The notes: generated by a model not told the origin, from the sequence alone. A stretch of DNA of 13,175 bases from an uncultured Clostridia bacterium (GCA_946637575.1 CAMPBJ010000010.1:1-13175); one strand, 5' to 3'; shown: positions 1-8,598, numbered from the stretch's first letter. Numbers and translations are program-made.

Positions 1-1347
1 GAAGACGTTACCGTATGTCCGAAGTGCGGAGGAACGCATATCCATCAGGACGAAGACGTTTTGGACACCTGGTTCTCTTCGGCGCTTTGGCCGTTCTCAA
101 CGTTAGGTTATCCCGAAATGACGGAAGATTTAAAATACTTCTATCCGACAGACCTTTTGGTTACAGGATACGATATTATCTTCTTCTGGGTAGCGCGTAT
201 GATCTTCTCGGGACTCGAGCATATGAAACGTATTCCGTTTAAGAACGTTTTGATCCACGGTCTCGTTCGCGACTCTCAGGGCAGAAAGATGAGCAAGTCC
301 TTAGGAAACGGCATCGATCCTACCGAGATTATCGAAAAGTACGGCGCGGACACACTAAGATTTTCTTTAATAAACGGCGTTGCGCCCGGTAGCGACATGA
401 GATTTTCTGACGAAAAGGTGGAAGGCGCGCGCAACTTTATGAATAAGATTTGGAACGCCTCCCGTTTCGTTTTATTAAACGCCGAAGGAAAGGACGTTAT
501 TCCCATTTCAGAGTGCAAACTTTCTTCCGCGGACAAGTGGATTATCGCTAAACTTAATAAGACTGTAAAAGAAGTTACGCTCAATATGGAAAAGTACGAG
601 ATGGGGGTTGCGCTCTCTAATCTTTACGACTTTGTGTGGAGCGACTTCTGCGACTGGTATATCGAACTTACAAAACCCGTTTTGTACGGCGAGGACGAAA
701 AGAAGACGCTAAGCACGGTGTCCGTTCTCTGCTACGTTTTGGGTGAAACGCTTAAACTTTTGCATCCGTTCGTTCCTTTTATTACCGAAAAGATCTATAA
801 AGAACTTCCTAATGCAAAGGGAACGATAATGCTTGCCGAATTCCCGAGAGTTAATCCGAAATTCAACTATACAGCAAGTATGAAGGAGATCGAACCCGTA
901 AAAGAAGTTATAAAGACGATAAGAAACATAAAGGTCAAATTAAACGCCGCGCCGTCTAAGAAGGTTACGCTTTACGTCGCGACCGAGAATAAAAAACCGT
1001 TTAGAAACGGTGCGGTCTATATTCAAAAACTTGCGGGGGTTTCGGAGATCGTCTTTATCGAGAGCAAATCCGAATTAAACGAAAAAGTCGTTTCGCAAGT
1101 CATTGACGGTGCGGAACTTTTCGTGCCGCTCGGAGAACTTGTCGATTTAAAAGTAGAACTTGAAAGGCTGAATAAAGATCTTGCGAACATTGAAAACGAG
1201 ATCGCGAGAGCGAGCGGGAAACTTTCAAACAACGGCTTTTTGGAAAAAGCGCCGAAGGCTTTGGTTGAATCCGAGAGGGAAAAACTCAACAAGTATATCG
1301 ATATGCGCGACAAATTGAGAAAACAGATAGAAGATTTTGAAAAATAG
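1..1347 (+). CDS. valS: Valine--tRNA ligase (ValRS), C-terminal part; 5' end outside window
   Basis: Class Ia aminoacyl-tRNA synthetase that charges tRNA-Val with valine in the cytoplasm. The frame is open from base 1, so the gene begins upstream; 448 codons remain of a family usually near 880 residues. The visible part starts inside the catalytic domain with a CPKCGG zinc-knuckle-like motif followed by DEDVLDTWFSSALWPFS, which is characteristic of ValRS. The KMSKS ATP-binding loop is intact at 286-300 (GRKMSKSLGN). Next comes the helical anticodon-binding domain (DFCDWYIELTKP, about 640-675). The end is a charged coiled-coil arm (about 1135-1344; LERLNKDLANIENEIARASG), the ValRS-specific tRNA-binding C-terminus. 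A start at 61 (TTG) would only be an artefact of the window edge. The gene ends in its own terminator and is not part of the glycogen operon. Identification is firm. Confidence 0.97.
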   Translation, partial: EDVTVCPKCGGTHIHQDEDVLDTWFSSALWPFSTLGYPEMTEDLKYFYPTDLLVTGYDIIFFWVARMIFSGLEHMKRIPFKNVLIHGLVRDSQGRKMSKSLGNGIDPTEIIEKYGADTLRFSLINGVAPGSDMRFSDEKVEGARNFMNKIWNASRFVLLNAEGKDVIPISECKLSSADKWIIAKLNKTVKEVTLNMEKYEMGVALSNLYDFVWSDFCDWYIELTKPVLYGEDEKKTLSTVSVLCYVLGETLKLLHPFVPFITEKIYKELPNAKGTIMLAEFPRVNPKFNYTASMKEIEPVKEVIKTIRNIKVKLNAAPSKKVTLYVATENKKPFRNGAVYIQKLAGVSEIVFIESKSELNEKVVSQVIDGAELFVPLGELVDLKVELERLNKDLANIENEIARASGKLSNNGFLEKAPKALVESEREKLNKYIDMRDKLRKQIEDFEK

Positions 1348-1350
1348 CGA

Positions 1351-1380
1351 AAAAGAGCCGAAAAATCGGCTCTTTTTTTT
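1351..1380 (+). terminator. Rho-independent terminator of valS
   Basis: A perfect inverted repeat, AAAAGAGCCGA / TCGGCTCTTTT (1351-1361 with 1366-1376), closes on an AAAA loop and runs into eight T residues (1373-1380). It begins 4 nt after the valS stop codon. It separates valS from the glycogen operon. The A-tract on the 5' arm could also pair on the opposite strand, but there is no minus-strand gene for it to serve. Confidence 0.93.
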
Positions 1381-1399
1381 AACTAAAGCAGATACGCTA

Positions 1400-1428
1400 T
1401 TGACTTTAATAGTTTAATGTACTAAAAT
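1400..1428 (+). promoter_or_regulatory. Sigma-A type promoter of the pgi-glg operon
   Basis: The -35 box is TTGACT (1400-1405) and the -10 box TAAAAT (1423-1428), with an exact 17-nt spacer. Each hexamer differs from the consensus at one position. Transcription would start near 1435. The site lies between the valS terminator and pgi in a 99-nt intergenic stretch. I saw no clear operator, cre-like palindrome or riboswitch around it. It is the only convincing promoter between 1348 and 12830, so it probably drives all seven genes. Confidence 0.8.
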
Positions 1429-1446
1429 ACTATATATAAAGTTTAA

Positions 1447-2898
1447 ATGGAGACTGAAAGAAAGAAAATGGCAAGAATCAACGACGAATACAGAAAAAGT
1501 ATGACCTTAAAACTCGATTACAACAATATGATGAAAGAATACGTCGGGGACGAGCAGGGGCTTTCCCTTTCGGATTTTAAAAACGAAGAAAAAACCGTTG
1601 TAAAAGCGTATAAGTCCGTGTTAAACGGCAGGGGCAAAGGGATGATGGGTTGGACCGAACTTCCCTATAATCAGGACGAGATAGTAAAGGACATTATTGC
1701 GACCGCAAAAGACGTTATTAAAAGAGCGGACAATTTTGTCGTCTTGGGTATCGGCGGTTCTGCGTTAGGACCTACAGCGGTGTTTACTTCGCTCTGTCAC
1801 CTTCGCCATAACGAATTAAAGAGAAGTAAGAGAAAGTTCCCGAAACTCTACGTCGAGGATAACGTCGATCCCGAAAGAATGAACGCCTTACTCGACGTTT
1901 TGGATCTCGACAAGACCGTTTTTAACGTTATTACGAAGAGCGGCGCGACGAGTGAAACCATGTCGCAGTTTTTGATCATAATGGATCTTTTAAAGAAAAA
2001 GTACGGCGACAAAGCAAAAGATCATATGATCGCGACGACTTCCGAAACGCGCGGAAACCTTATTAAGATCGCAAAAGAGGAAGGACTTAAAACTTTCTTT
2101 ATCCCGGACGGCGTCGGCGGAAGATTCAGCGAACTTTGCCCGGTGGGACTTCTTCCTGCCGCGGTCGTCGGTATCGACGTTAAAGCGATGCTTAACGGTG
2201 CAAAGCATATGGACAAAATCTGCATGAAGAAAGACGTTAAGGCAAACCCCGCTCTTATGAGTGCGCTTTTAGAATATCTTTCGATGAAAAAGGGTAAAAA
2301 CATTTCGGTCATGATGCCGTATTCTGACGGACTTAAATACATCGCCGACTGGTATTGCCAACTTTGGGGCGAAAGTTTAGGAAAAGCCGTCGATCTCGAC
2401 GGAAACTTGGTTTACGCAGGTCAAACCCCCGTCAAAGCCTTGGGTGTTACCGATCAGCACTCGCAAGTTCAACTGTATAGAGAAGGTCCGTTCGACAAGG
2501 TAGTTACGATAATCGCCGTTGAAAAGTTCAGAAACGATATAACGATAAGCGACGGATATAAAGATATTCCCGACGTGAATTTCCTTTGCGGACACACGAT
2601 GGGAGAACTTATAAACACCGAAAGAAAGGCGACGGAGTACGCGCTTACTACCGCTAAAAGACTTAACTATACGATCACTCTTCCGGAAATAAACGCGTTT
2701 ACGATCGGCGAACTTTTATACCTTTTCGAGATGGAAACGGCGTTCTGCGGTGCGATGCTTGGTATCGACACCTTTAATCAACCCGGCGTTGAGGGAGGGA
2801 AAAACGCGACTTACGCGCTTTTCGGAAGAAAAGGTTACGAAAAGACCAAAGAAGAAATGGACAACGCGCCCAAAAAGAACGCGGATTATATTATCTAA
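1447..2898 (+). CDS. pgi: Glucose-6-phosphate isomerase
   Basis: Interconverts glucose-6-phosphate and fructose-6-phosphate in the cytoplasm, linking glycolysis/gluconeogenesis to glycogen. The SIS fold is visible: GIGGSALGPTAV (about residues 100-111), TKSGATSET, the first signature DGVGGRFSE, LWGESLGK with likely catalytic Glu309, TDQHSQVQL with His338, and the second signature NQPGVEGGKNATYAL with Lys452. The length, 483 aa, is slightly over the roughly 450 of Bacillus-type enzymes, and the excess is partly an N-terminal extension. The start is uncertain. ATG 1447 has only about a 12-nt leader and no Shine-Dalgarno sequence. ATG 1468 has GGAG at 1449-1452, but with a long 15-nt spacing. 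I give the longer frame. It is the first gene of the operon and its stop abuts the glgB start directly. The function call is very secure. Confidence 0.96.
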   Translation: METERKKMARINDEYRKSMTLKLDYNNMMKEYVGDEQGLSLSDFKNEEKTVVKAYKSVLNGRGKGMMGWTELPYNQDEIVKDIIATAKDVIKRADNFVVLGIGGSALGPTAVFTSLCHLRHNELKRSKRKFPKLYVEDNVDPERMNALLDVLDLDKTVFNVITKSGATSETMSQFLIIMDLLKKKYGDKAKDHMIATTSETRGNLIKIAKEEGLKTFFIPDGVGGRFSELCPVGLLPAAVVGIDVKAMLNGAKHMDKICMKKDVKANPALMSALLEYLSMKKGKNISVMMPYSDGLKYIADWYCQLWGESLGKAVDLDGNLVYAGQTPVKALGVTDQHSQVQLYREGPFDKVVTIIAVEKFRNDITISDGYKDIPDVNFLCGHTMGELINTERKATEYALTTAKRLNYTITLPEINAFTIGELLYLFEMETAFCGAMLGIDTFNQPGVEGGKNATYALFGRKGYEKTKEEMDNAPKKNADYII

Positions 2899-4779
2899 AT
2901 GGCAGTGAAAGAGAACACAACGGGAAATCTCCCATTATACCTTTTTCATCAGGGCACGAACTTCCGCTCTTACGACTATCTTGGCGCGCATTTTACCGAA
3001 GTTGACGGTAAAAAGGGCGTTACGTTCCGTACGTGGGCGCCGAGAGCGTGGGAAGTTTCGGTTATCGGCGACTTGAACGGGTGGAACGATAAAAGCCACC
3101 CGATGAAAAGAATATCCGACGGAGGAGTGTTCGAACTCTTTATCGAAGGGCTTTCGGAGTACGACGCGTATAAGTACGCCGTAAAAAGCGAAAAGACGGT
3201 GTGGAAGGCTGATCCTTACGCTTTCCATGGCGAAACTCCGCCTAAAACGGCGTCAAAAATCTATGATTTAGACGGGTTTTCGTGGGGTGACGCGGAGTTT
3301 ATCAAAAACAAACGCGCGCCTTATGATAAGCCTATGAATATCTACGAAGTTAACCTTGCGTCCTGGAAGAAAAAACCGAACGGAGATTACTATTCTTACC
3401 TTGAACTTGCGGTCGAACTCGTAGATTACGTTGTCGATATGGGTTACACTCACGTCGAGTTTATGCCCGTTACCGAGTATCCTTTCGACGGTTCCTGGGG
3501 ATATCAGCAGACGGGATATTATGCCGTGAGTTCGCGTTTCGGAACACCGAAGGATTTTATGGCGCTCGTCGACGCTTTTCATAAGAAGGGTATCGCAGTC
3601 ATCGTTGACTGGGTTCCTGCGCACTTCCCGACAGACGAACACGGGCTTTTTGAGTTCGACGGACACCCTTGCTATGAAAATCAGGGGTGGGACAGGATGG
3701 AGCATAAGACCTGGGGAACAAGGATCTTTGACTGGGCAAGAAACGAAGTAAGGTGTTTTTTGATCTCCAACGCGATGTTTCTTTTCGATAAGTTCCACGT
3801 CGACGGTTTAAGAGTCGACGCGGTTGCTTCCATGTTATACCTTGACTACGACAGAAAACCGGGAGAGTGGATGCCGAACGAACACGGCGGAAACTATAAC
3901 CTTCAGGCGATAGATTTTTTAAAAAAACTTAACGAAACGGTGTTCGGTTCGTACCCGAACGCGCTTATGATCGCCGAGGAATCTACCGCGTTCCCGATGG
4001 TTACAAGACCGACAAACGTTGGAGGCTTGGGATTTAACTTTAAGTGGAATATGGGTTGGATGAACGATTCGCTCTCCTACATAAAGACAGATCCGTTCTT
4101 CCGTTCCGCAGATCATTATAAGATAACGTTTTCTCTTTGCTATGCGTTCTCGGAAAACTACGTTCTTCCGATTTCGCATGACGAGGTGGTACACGGCAAG
4201 AAATCGCTTTTGGATAAGATGCCGGGGAGAATCGAGGATAAATTCGCTAATTTAAGGACGTATCTTCTCTTTATGTACGCTCACCCAGGTAAAAAGTTGT
4301 CTTTTATGGGCAACGAATTCGGGCAGTTTAAGGAGTGGAATTACAAAGAAGGGTTGGAGTTTTTTATGATAAACTTCGATAATCATAGAAAACTTTGGAA
4401 CTTTAATAAAGCGCTTAATCGCGTGTATAAAGACAACGCACCGCTTTACGAACGCGACGATTCGTACGAAGGGTTTTCGTGGGTGTCCGAGTATGAACGG
4501 GATAACAACGTTATATCGTTTATTAGGTACGATAAATGCGGAAAGGAAATAGTCGCGCTTTTCAACTTTTCGGGCAACGATTATTACGAATACAGATTAG
4601 GCTTAGACGTCGGTGAGTATAAAATACTTCTTTGTACCGACGATCGGGATTACGGCGGGAACGATAAGGTCGAGAAAAAGGTTTACAAAACCGAAAAATA
4701 TTCCGCGCACGGAAGAGATAATTCGATTCTTTTGCGTCTGCCGGCTTTTACGGGTATTTACTTTGAGAAAATAAAATAG
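2899..4779 (+). CDS. glgB: 1,4-alpha-glucan branching enzyme, GH13_9
   Basis: Cuts alpha-1,4-glucan chains and re-attaches them in alpha-1,6 linkage, creating glycogen branches. An N-terminal CBM48 domain (about residues 22-105; GVTFRTWAPRAWEVSVIGDL) precedes the GH13 barrel. The four GH13 regions are intact: VDWVPAHF; DGLRVDAV with nucleophile Asp307; MIAEEST with acid/base Glu360; ISHDEVVHGK with transition-state Asp428. The spacings of 53 and 121 residues match those of the E. coli enzyme's catalytic triad. A C-terminal beta domain follows. At 626 aa it is the short form lacking the extra N-terminal module of the enterobacterial enzyme. The start ATG follows the pgi TAA with no gap and has no recognisable Shine-Dalgarno sequence, so translation is probably coupled to pgi. 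glgC lies 21 nt downstream. Confidence 0.97.
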   Translation: MAVKENTTGNLPLYLFHQGTNFRSYDYLGAHFTEVDGKKGVTFRTWAPRAWEVSVIGDLNGWNDKSHPMKRISDGGVFELFIEGLSEYDAYKYAVKSEKTVWKADPYAFHGETPPKTASKIYDLDGFSWGDAEFIKNKRAPYDKPMNIYEVNLASWKKKPNGDYYSYLELAVELVDYVVDMGYTHVEFMPVTEYPFDGSWGYQQTGYYAVSSRFGTPKDFMALVDAFHKKGIAVIVDWVPAHFPTDEHGLFEFDGHPCYENQGWDRMEHKTWGTRIFDWARNEVRCFLISNAMFLFDKFHVDGLRVDAVASMLYLDYDRKPGEWMPNEHGGNYNLQAIDFLKKLNETVFGSYPNALMIAEESTAFPMVTRPTNVGGLGFNFKWNMGWMNDSLSYIKTDPFFRSADHYKITFSLCYAFSENYVLPISHDEVVHGKKSLLDKMPGRIEDKFANLRTYLLFMYAHPGKKLSFMGNEFGQFKEWNYKEGLEFFMINFDNHRKLWNFNKALNRVYKDNAPLYERDDSYEGFSWVSEYERDNNVISFIRYDKCGKEIVALFNFSGNDYYEYRLGLDVGEYKILLCTDDRDYGGNDKVEKKVYKTEKYSAHGRDNSILLRLPAFTGIYFEKIK

Positions 4780-4800
4780 GTTTTTATAAGGAGAGATGAT

Positions 4801-6003
4801 ATGATAAGGAAGAAAAAATGCGTCGCGATGTTGCTTGCCGGGGGACAAGGCAGCAGGCTCTACGCGCTGACTAACAACATCGCAAAACCTGCGGTGTCTT
4901 TTGGCGGAAAGTACAGAATAATCGATTTTCCGCTGTCTAACTGCGTAAATTCGGGCATCGACACAGTCGGTGTTCTAACGCAGTATCAACCGCTCGTCTT
5001 AAACGACTATATCGGTAACGGTCAGCCGTGGGACTTGGACAGGGAATTCGGCGGAGTCCATATCCTTTCGCCGTATCAGGCGAAAACTTCTTCCGAGTGG
5101 TATAAGGGCACGGCTAACGCAATTTATCAGAATATTCGGTTTATAAAACAGTTTAATCCGGACTACGTTCTGATACTTTCGGGCGACCATATATACAAAA
5201 TGAATTACTCCGTAATGCTTAACTATCATATACTTAACAACGCCGACTGTACTATCGCGGCGATAGAAGTTCCGATGGAAGAAGCGTCGAGATTCGGGAT
5301 CCTAAATACCAACGAAGATTCGAGTATTTACGAATTTGAAGAAAAACCCAAAAACCCCAAAAACAACCTTGCGTCTATGGGTATATATATTTTCAGCGCT
5401 GAAAAACTTTATAAATACCTTGAAGAGGATAACGCCGACCCGAACTCGTCGAACGATTTCGGTAAAAACGTTCTTCCGAAGATGCTTTCTAACGGCGAAC
5501 GTATGATGGCGTATAAGTTCACGGGGTACTGGAAAGACGTCGGAACGATCGACTCTCTATATGAAGCGAATATGGATCTTTTAGGCGATATACCGAAATT
5601 TAACGTTTCCGATCCCTCATGGAAGATTCAGACGAGGAGCCCTATGTCGCCGCCTCACTACGTAGGAGACGGTGCTATAATTAAAAACAGCATCATTTTA
5701 ACCGGGTGCGAGATCTACGGCGACGTAGAAAACTCAATTCTTTCGAGCGACGTTGTCGTGGAGAAAGGCGCGACGGTACGTAACAGCGTTATTATGGCCG
5801 ACGTTAAGATAAAGAGCGGCGCGACCGTCGAATACGCGATAATCGACGAAAACACAGTAGTTTCTTCGGGCGCGACCGTCGGAGATCCGAAAGAGAGCGG
5901 CAAAGGTATTGCGGTTTTAAGCAGAAATATCACGATAGGTGAAAACGCAAAAGTTTCGGGCGGTCAGATCATAGATAAGGATTTAGAAGGGGGTGCGAAC
6001 TAA
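4801..6003 (+). CDS. glgC: Glucose-1-phosphate adenylyltransferase, catalytic subunit
   Basis: Makes ADP-glucose from ATP and glucose-1-phosphate, the committed step of glycogen synthesis. The nucleotidyltransferase domain carries the nucleotide-binding loop [10 protein letters not shown] (residues 11-20), [28 protein letters not shown], the metal-binding catalytic motif [10 protein letters not shown] with Asp129, and EEKP with Lys182, which corresponds to the glucose-1-P-binding lysine of E. coli. The C-terminal part (from about residue 285) is a left-handed beta-helix of hexapeptide repeats. Asn26 lies where E. coli has Lys39 of its fructose-1,6-bisphosphate site, as in Bacillus-type GlgC, so FBP activation may be absent (inference). 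AAGGAG at 4788-4793 sits 7 nt before the ATG. The stop TAA shares one base with the glgD ATG. At 400 aa it is slightly longer than Bacillus homologues. Confidence 0.97.
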   Translation: MIRKKKCVAMLLAGGQGSRLYALTNNIAKPAVSFGGKYRIIDFPLSNCVNSGIDTVGVLTQYQPLVLNDYIGNGQPWDLDREFGGVHILSPYQAKTSSEWYKGTANAIYQNIRFIKQFNPDYVLILSGDHIYKMNYSVMLNYHILNNADCTIAAIEVPMEEASRFGILNTNEDSSIYEFEEKPKNPKNNLASMGIYIFSAEKLYKYLEEDNADPNSSNDFGKNVLPKMLSNGERMMAYKFTGYWKDVGTIDSLYEANMDLLGDIPKFNVSDPSWKIQTRSPMSPPHYVGDGAIIKNSIILTGCEIYGDVENSILSSDVVVEKGATVRNSVIMADVKIKSGATVEYAIIDENTVVSSGATVGDPKESGKGIAVLSRNITIGENAKVSGGQIIDKDLEGGAN

Positions 6004-7115
6004 TGAGAGCGGTAGGTATTGTTTTTTCAAATATACACGATAAAAACGTTCCGGAACTTGTAAGGATAAGGACTCTCGGTTCTATTCCTTTCGGCGGAAG
6101 ATACAGGCTTATCGACTTTCCGTTGTCAAATATGGTAAACTCCGGTATCGACACCGTGGGAATTATAACGAAGAGCAACTATCAGTCGCTTATGGATCAC
6201 GTAGGTAGCGGAAAATACTGGGATCTTGCGAGAAAGGACGGTGGTCTTATTATCCTTCCGCCCTTCGGCGACCTCGGAAACGACAGCCTTTATACTTCGA
6301 GATTAGAGGCGTTAAAGGGCATAACGAGTTTTCTATCCCACGCGGACGAAGAATACGTCGTTATGACCGACTGCGACTCCGTTTGCAGAATGAACTATAA
6401 CGAGATTTTGGATTATCACATAAGAAATCGCGCGGATATCACGCTCGTTTACAAAAAGATGGTACCGGATATGACTTCGGAAGAGCCTGCTACGACGTTT
6501 ACGGTGTTCGAAAACAGAATTACGGGGCTTGCTTATAAAACCGAAGCCGACGGAAAAGAGGCGAACGTCTTTACCAACGTGTTTATTATGAAGAGGAGTC
6601 TGCTTTTGTCTATCATAATGGACAGTATTTCCCGCGGAAAACGTCATTTTATGACCGATATTATTGCGGACAACTTAAAGTCGATGAGAATTATGGGATA
6701 CGAACATAAAGGATTCTTTGCGGGCATAACGTCGTTCCAGGCGTATTTTGAAAGCAATATGTCCCTTTTAGACCCTGCGAACCGTAACGAACTCTTCGGC
6801 GACAGGAACGTTTTCACGAAGGTCAAAGACTCCGCGCCGACAAAGTACGGCAATAACGCTTCCGTAAAGAATTCGCTTATTGCGGACGGTTGCGTCGTTG
6901 AAGGAACGGTCGAAAACAGTATTATTTTCCGTGGAGTAAAGGTCGACAGGGGCGCGGTTGTTAAAAACAGTATCGTAATGCAGGATACGGTTATCGGCAC
7001 GGGCGCGTCGCTCAACTATATTATCGTCGACAAGAACGTTTCAATAAAGGACGGAAGGTATCTTTCCGGCGCAGAAAATCATCCCTTCTACGTTGCGAAG
7101 GGTATGATGGTTTAA
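6003..7115 (+). CDS. glgD: GlgD: non-catalytic-type ADP-glucose pyrophosphorylase subunit
   Basis: Paralogue of the preceding glgC; in Firmicutes such GlgD subunits pair with GlgC and modulate its activity. The shared fold is plain: [27 protein letters not shown] and a C-terminal hexapeptide beta-helix (about residues 285-360; SVKNSLIADGCVVEG). The catalytic elements are degraded. The GGxGxRL loop is replaced by SNIHDKNVPELVRIRT, the SGDHIYK motif reads TDCDSVCR (Asp125 kept, neighbours lost), and the EKP sugar-phosphate motif is missing. It is 370 aa, shorter than GlgC. A strong AAGGGGG (5987-5993) inside the end of glgC precedes the ATG by 9 nt, and the TAATG overlap implies coupled synthesis and matched subunit amounts. 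The family call is very secure; lack of activity is inferred from the missing motifs. Confidence 0.95.
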   Translation: MRAVGIVFSNIHDKNVPELVRIRTLGSIPFGGRYRLIDFPLSNMVNSGIDTVGIITKSNYQSLMDHVGSGKYWDLARKDGGLIILPPFGDLGNDSLYTSRLEALKGITSFLSHADEEYVVMTDCDSVCRMNYNEILDYHIRNRADITLVYKKMVPDMTSEEPATTFTVFENRITGLAYKTEADGKEANVFTNVFIMKRSLLLSIIMDSISRGKRHFMTDIIADNLKSMRIMGYEHKGFFAGITSFQAYFESNMSLLDPANRNELFGDRNVFTKVKDSAPTKYGNNASVKNSLIADGCVVEGTVENSIIFRGVKVDRGAVVKNSIVMQDTVIGTGASLNYIIVDKNVSIKDGRYLSGAENHPFYVAKGMMV

Positions 7116-7125
7116 GGAGAAAAAT

Positions 7126-8598
7126 ATGGCAGAAAAAAAGAAAACGGGGAAGATCCCCGAAATTAAAGTTTCCGCAAAAAAGAAGATTGTTTTTTTGGGT
7201 TCGGAAGCGGCACCGTTTATCGCGACCGGCGGTCTTGCGGATGTTTTAGGATCACTCCCTAAGTCTATCGCAAAAAACAAGAATTATGACGTGAGCGTGA
7301 TCTTACCGTTATATAGCGCGATAAGTACGGAGTTTAAATCGCAGTTTAAGTTCCTTACTAACTTTAACGTTGCGGTAGGTTGGCGTTGGCAGTACGCAGG
7401 CGTGTTCTTTATGGAGCACGAAGGCGTTAAGTTTTACTTTATCGACAACGAATACTACTTTAAGCGCGAAGGGAATATCTACGGGTTTTACGACGACGGC
7501 GAACGCTTTGCTTTTTTCTCAAGGGCGGCGCTCGATACGATAGCAAGACTGAATATCTATCCTGACGTTTTGCATTGTAACGACTGGCAGACCGCGGCGT
7601 CCGTGATATTCTTAAAAGGTATGTATTACGGCGATGAAAAGTTTAAGAGAATCAAAACGATTTTTACTATCCACAACATAGAATATCAGGGGATATTCCC
7701 GATGGACACTTTTGAAAGTCTTTTCGGTTTTTCCTCGTCTTTAAAAAACTTCGTCGAGTTCGACGGAAACGTCAATCTTATGAAAGGCGCGATAGAGATG
7801 ACGGATATCGTTTCCACCGTAAGCCCGACTTACGCCGAAGAGATCAAGAACGCTTACTATGCGCACGGGTTACAGGATATTATAAAGAGAAACGCTTGGA
7901 AACTCGTGGGGATTTTAAACGGCATCGACACGGATTATTATAACCCCGAAACCGACAAATATCTTTTTAAAAACTACTCCGCTAAAGACCTGTCGGGCAA
8001 GGCGGTTTGCAAGGAAGAATTGCAAAAACTTCTGGGGCTTCCCGTTAAACCCGAAACACCGATTATTGCGGTCATATCGAGACTCGTTTCTCATAAAGGC
8101 TTAGACTTGGTTCGCAGTACGATCGAAAGCGTTTTAGCGGAAGACGTGCAGATCGTTATATTAGGTAAAGGCGAGATAGGGTATGAAAACTTCTTTAACC
8201 ATATCGCTTACACGTATAAAGGGAAGTGCGCTACGATAATTGCTTACAATCAGGACTTGTCGAGAAAGATATACAGCGGCGCGGATCTTTTCCTTATGCC
8301 GTCTAAGTCCGAACCGTGCGGACTTTCTCAGATGATCGCGAGTCGTTACGGAACTGTGCCGATCGTTCGAGAAACGGGCGGACTTAACGACAGTATTAAA
8401 GCGTATGACGGAAAGAGCGGCAACGGATTTACTTTTAAAGACTATAACGCCCACGATATGCTTTACGTTATAAACGAGGCGATAAGAACTTATCACGATA
8501 AAGACAAATGGAAAGACGTTCAGGGAAGGGCTTTAAATACCGACTTTTCTTGGGGTGCTTCCGCAAAAGAATACGATAAAATTTACAGCGACAAATAG
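7126..8598 (+). CDS. glgA: Glycogen synthase (ADP-glucose), GT5
   Basis: Transfers glucose from ADP-glucose to the non-reducing ends of alpha-1,4-glucan; GT-B fold, family GT5, cytoplasmic. The N-terminal Rossmann domain has FLGSEAAPFIATGGLADVLG. Other landmarks are HCNDWQTA (about residues 149-156), TIHNIEYQGIF, LNGIDTDYYNP, the phosphate-binding SRLVSHKGLDL (Arg319, Lys324), and SEPCGLSQM with conserved Glu396, then GTVPIVRETGGL. One oddity is Ala33 where E. coli GlgA has Lys15 of its KTGGL loop. Another is a lysine-rich extension of about 20 residues before the usual start of the fold. The ribosome site AAGGAG (7114-7119) overlaps the glgD stop and lies 6 nt before the ATG, which supports this start. 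The length, 490 aa, is normal to slightly long. Confidence 0.96.
   Translation: MAEKKKTGKIPEIKVSAKKKIVFLGSEAAPFIATGGLADVLGSLPKSIAKNKNYDVSVILPLYSAISTEFKSQFKFLTNFNVAVGWRWQYAGVFFMEHEGVKFYFIDNEYYFKREGNIYGFYDDGERFAFFSRAALDTIARLNIYPDVLHCNDWQTAASVIFLKGMYYGDEKFKRIKTIFTIHNIEYQGIFPMDTFESLFGFSSSLKNFVEFDGNVNLMKGAIEMTDIVSTVSPTYAEEIKNAYYAHGLQDIIKRNAWKLVGILNGIDTDYYNPETDKYLFKNYSAKDLSGKAVCKEELQKLLGLPVKPETPIIAVISRLVSHKGLDLVRSTIESVLAEDVQIVILGKGEIGYENFFNHIAYTYKGKCATIIAYNQDLSRKIYSGADLFLMPSKSEPCGLSQMIASRYGTVPIVRETGGLNDSIKAYDGKSGNGFTFKDYNAHDMLYVINEAIRTYHDKDKWKDVQGRALNTDFSWGASAKEYDKIYSDK

Noticed and set aside
15..242. Short + strand reading frame overlapping valS
   Set aside because: It is out of frame with the clear ValRS sequence and has no domain, so it is a shadow.
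1429..1440. TATATATAAA as an alternative -10 box for pgi
   Set aside because: Its spacing to the TTGACT box is about 24 nt, whereas TAAAAT at 1423-1428 gives exactly 17 nt.
1348..1446. Riboswitch, T-box or catabolite operator ahead of the operon
   Set aside because: The 99-nt gap is taken up by the valS terminator and the promoter; the leader is too short for a riboswitch and no cre-like palindrome is visible.
2022..4194. Several 70-176 aa reading frames on the - strand opposite pgi and glgB
   Set aside because: They lie wholly antisense to strongly conserved genes, show no motifs and have no ribosome sites that I can see.
4801..7115. glgC and glgD as a recent DNA duplication or assembly artefact
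   Set aside because: The two share protein motifs but differ widely at DNA level and in the catalytic elements, so the duplication is old and functional.
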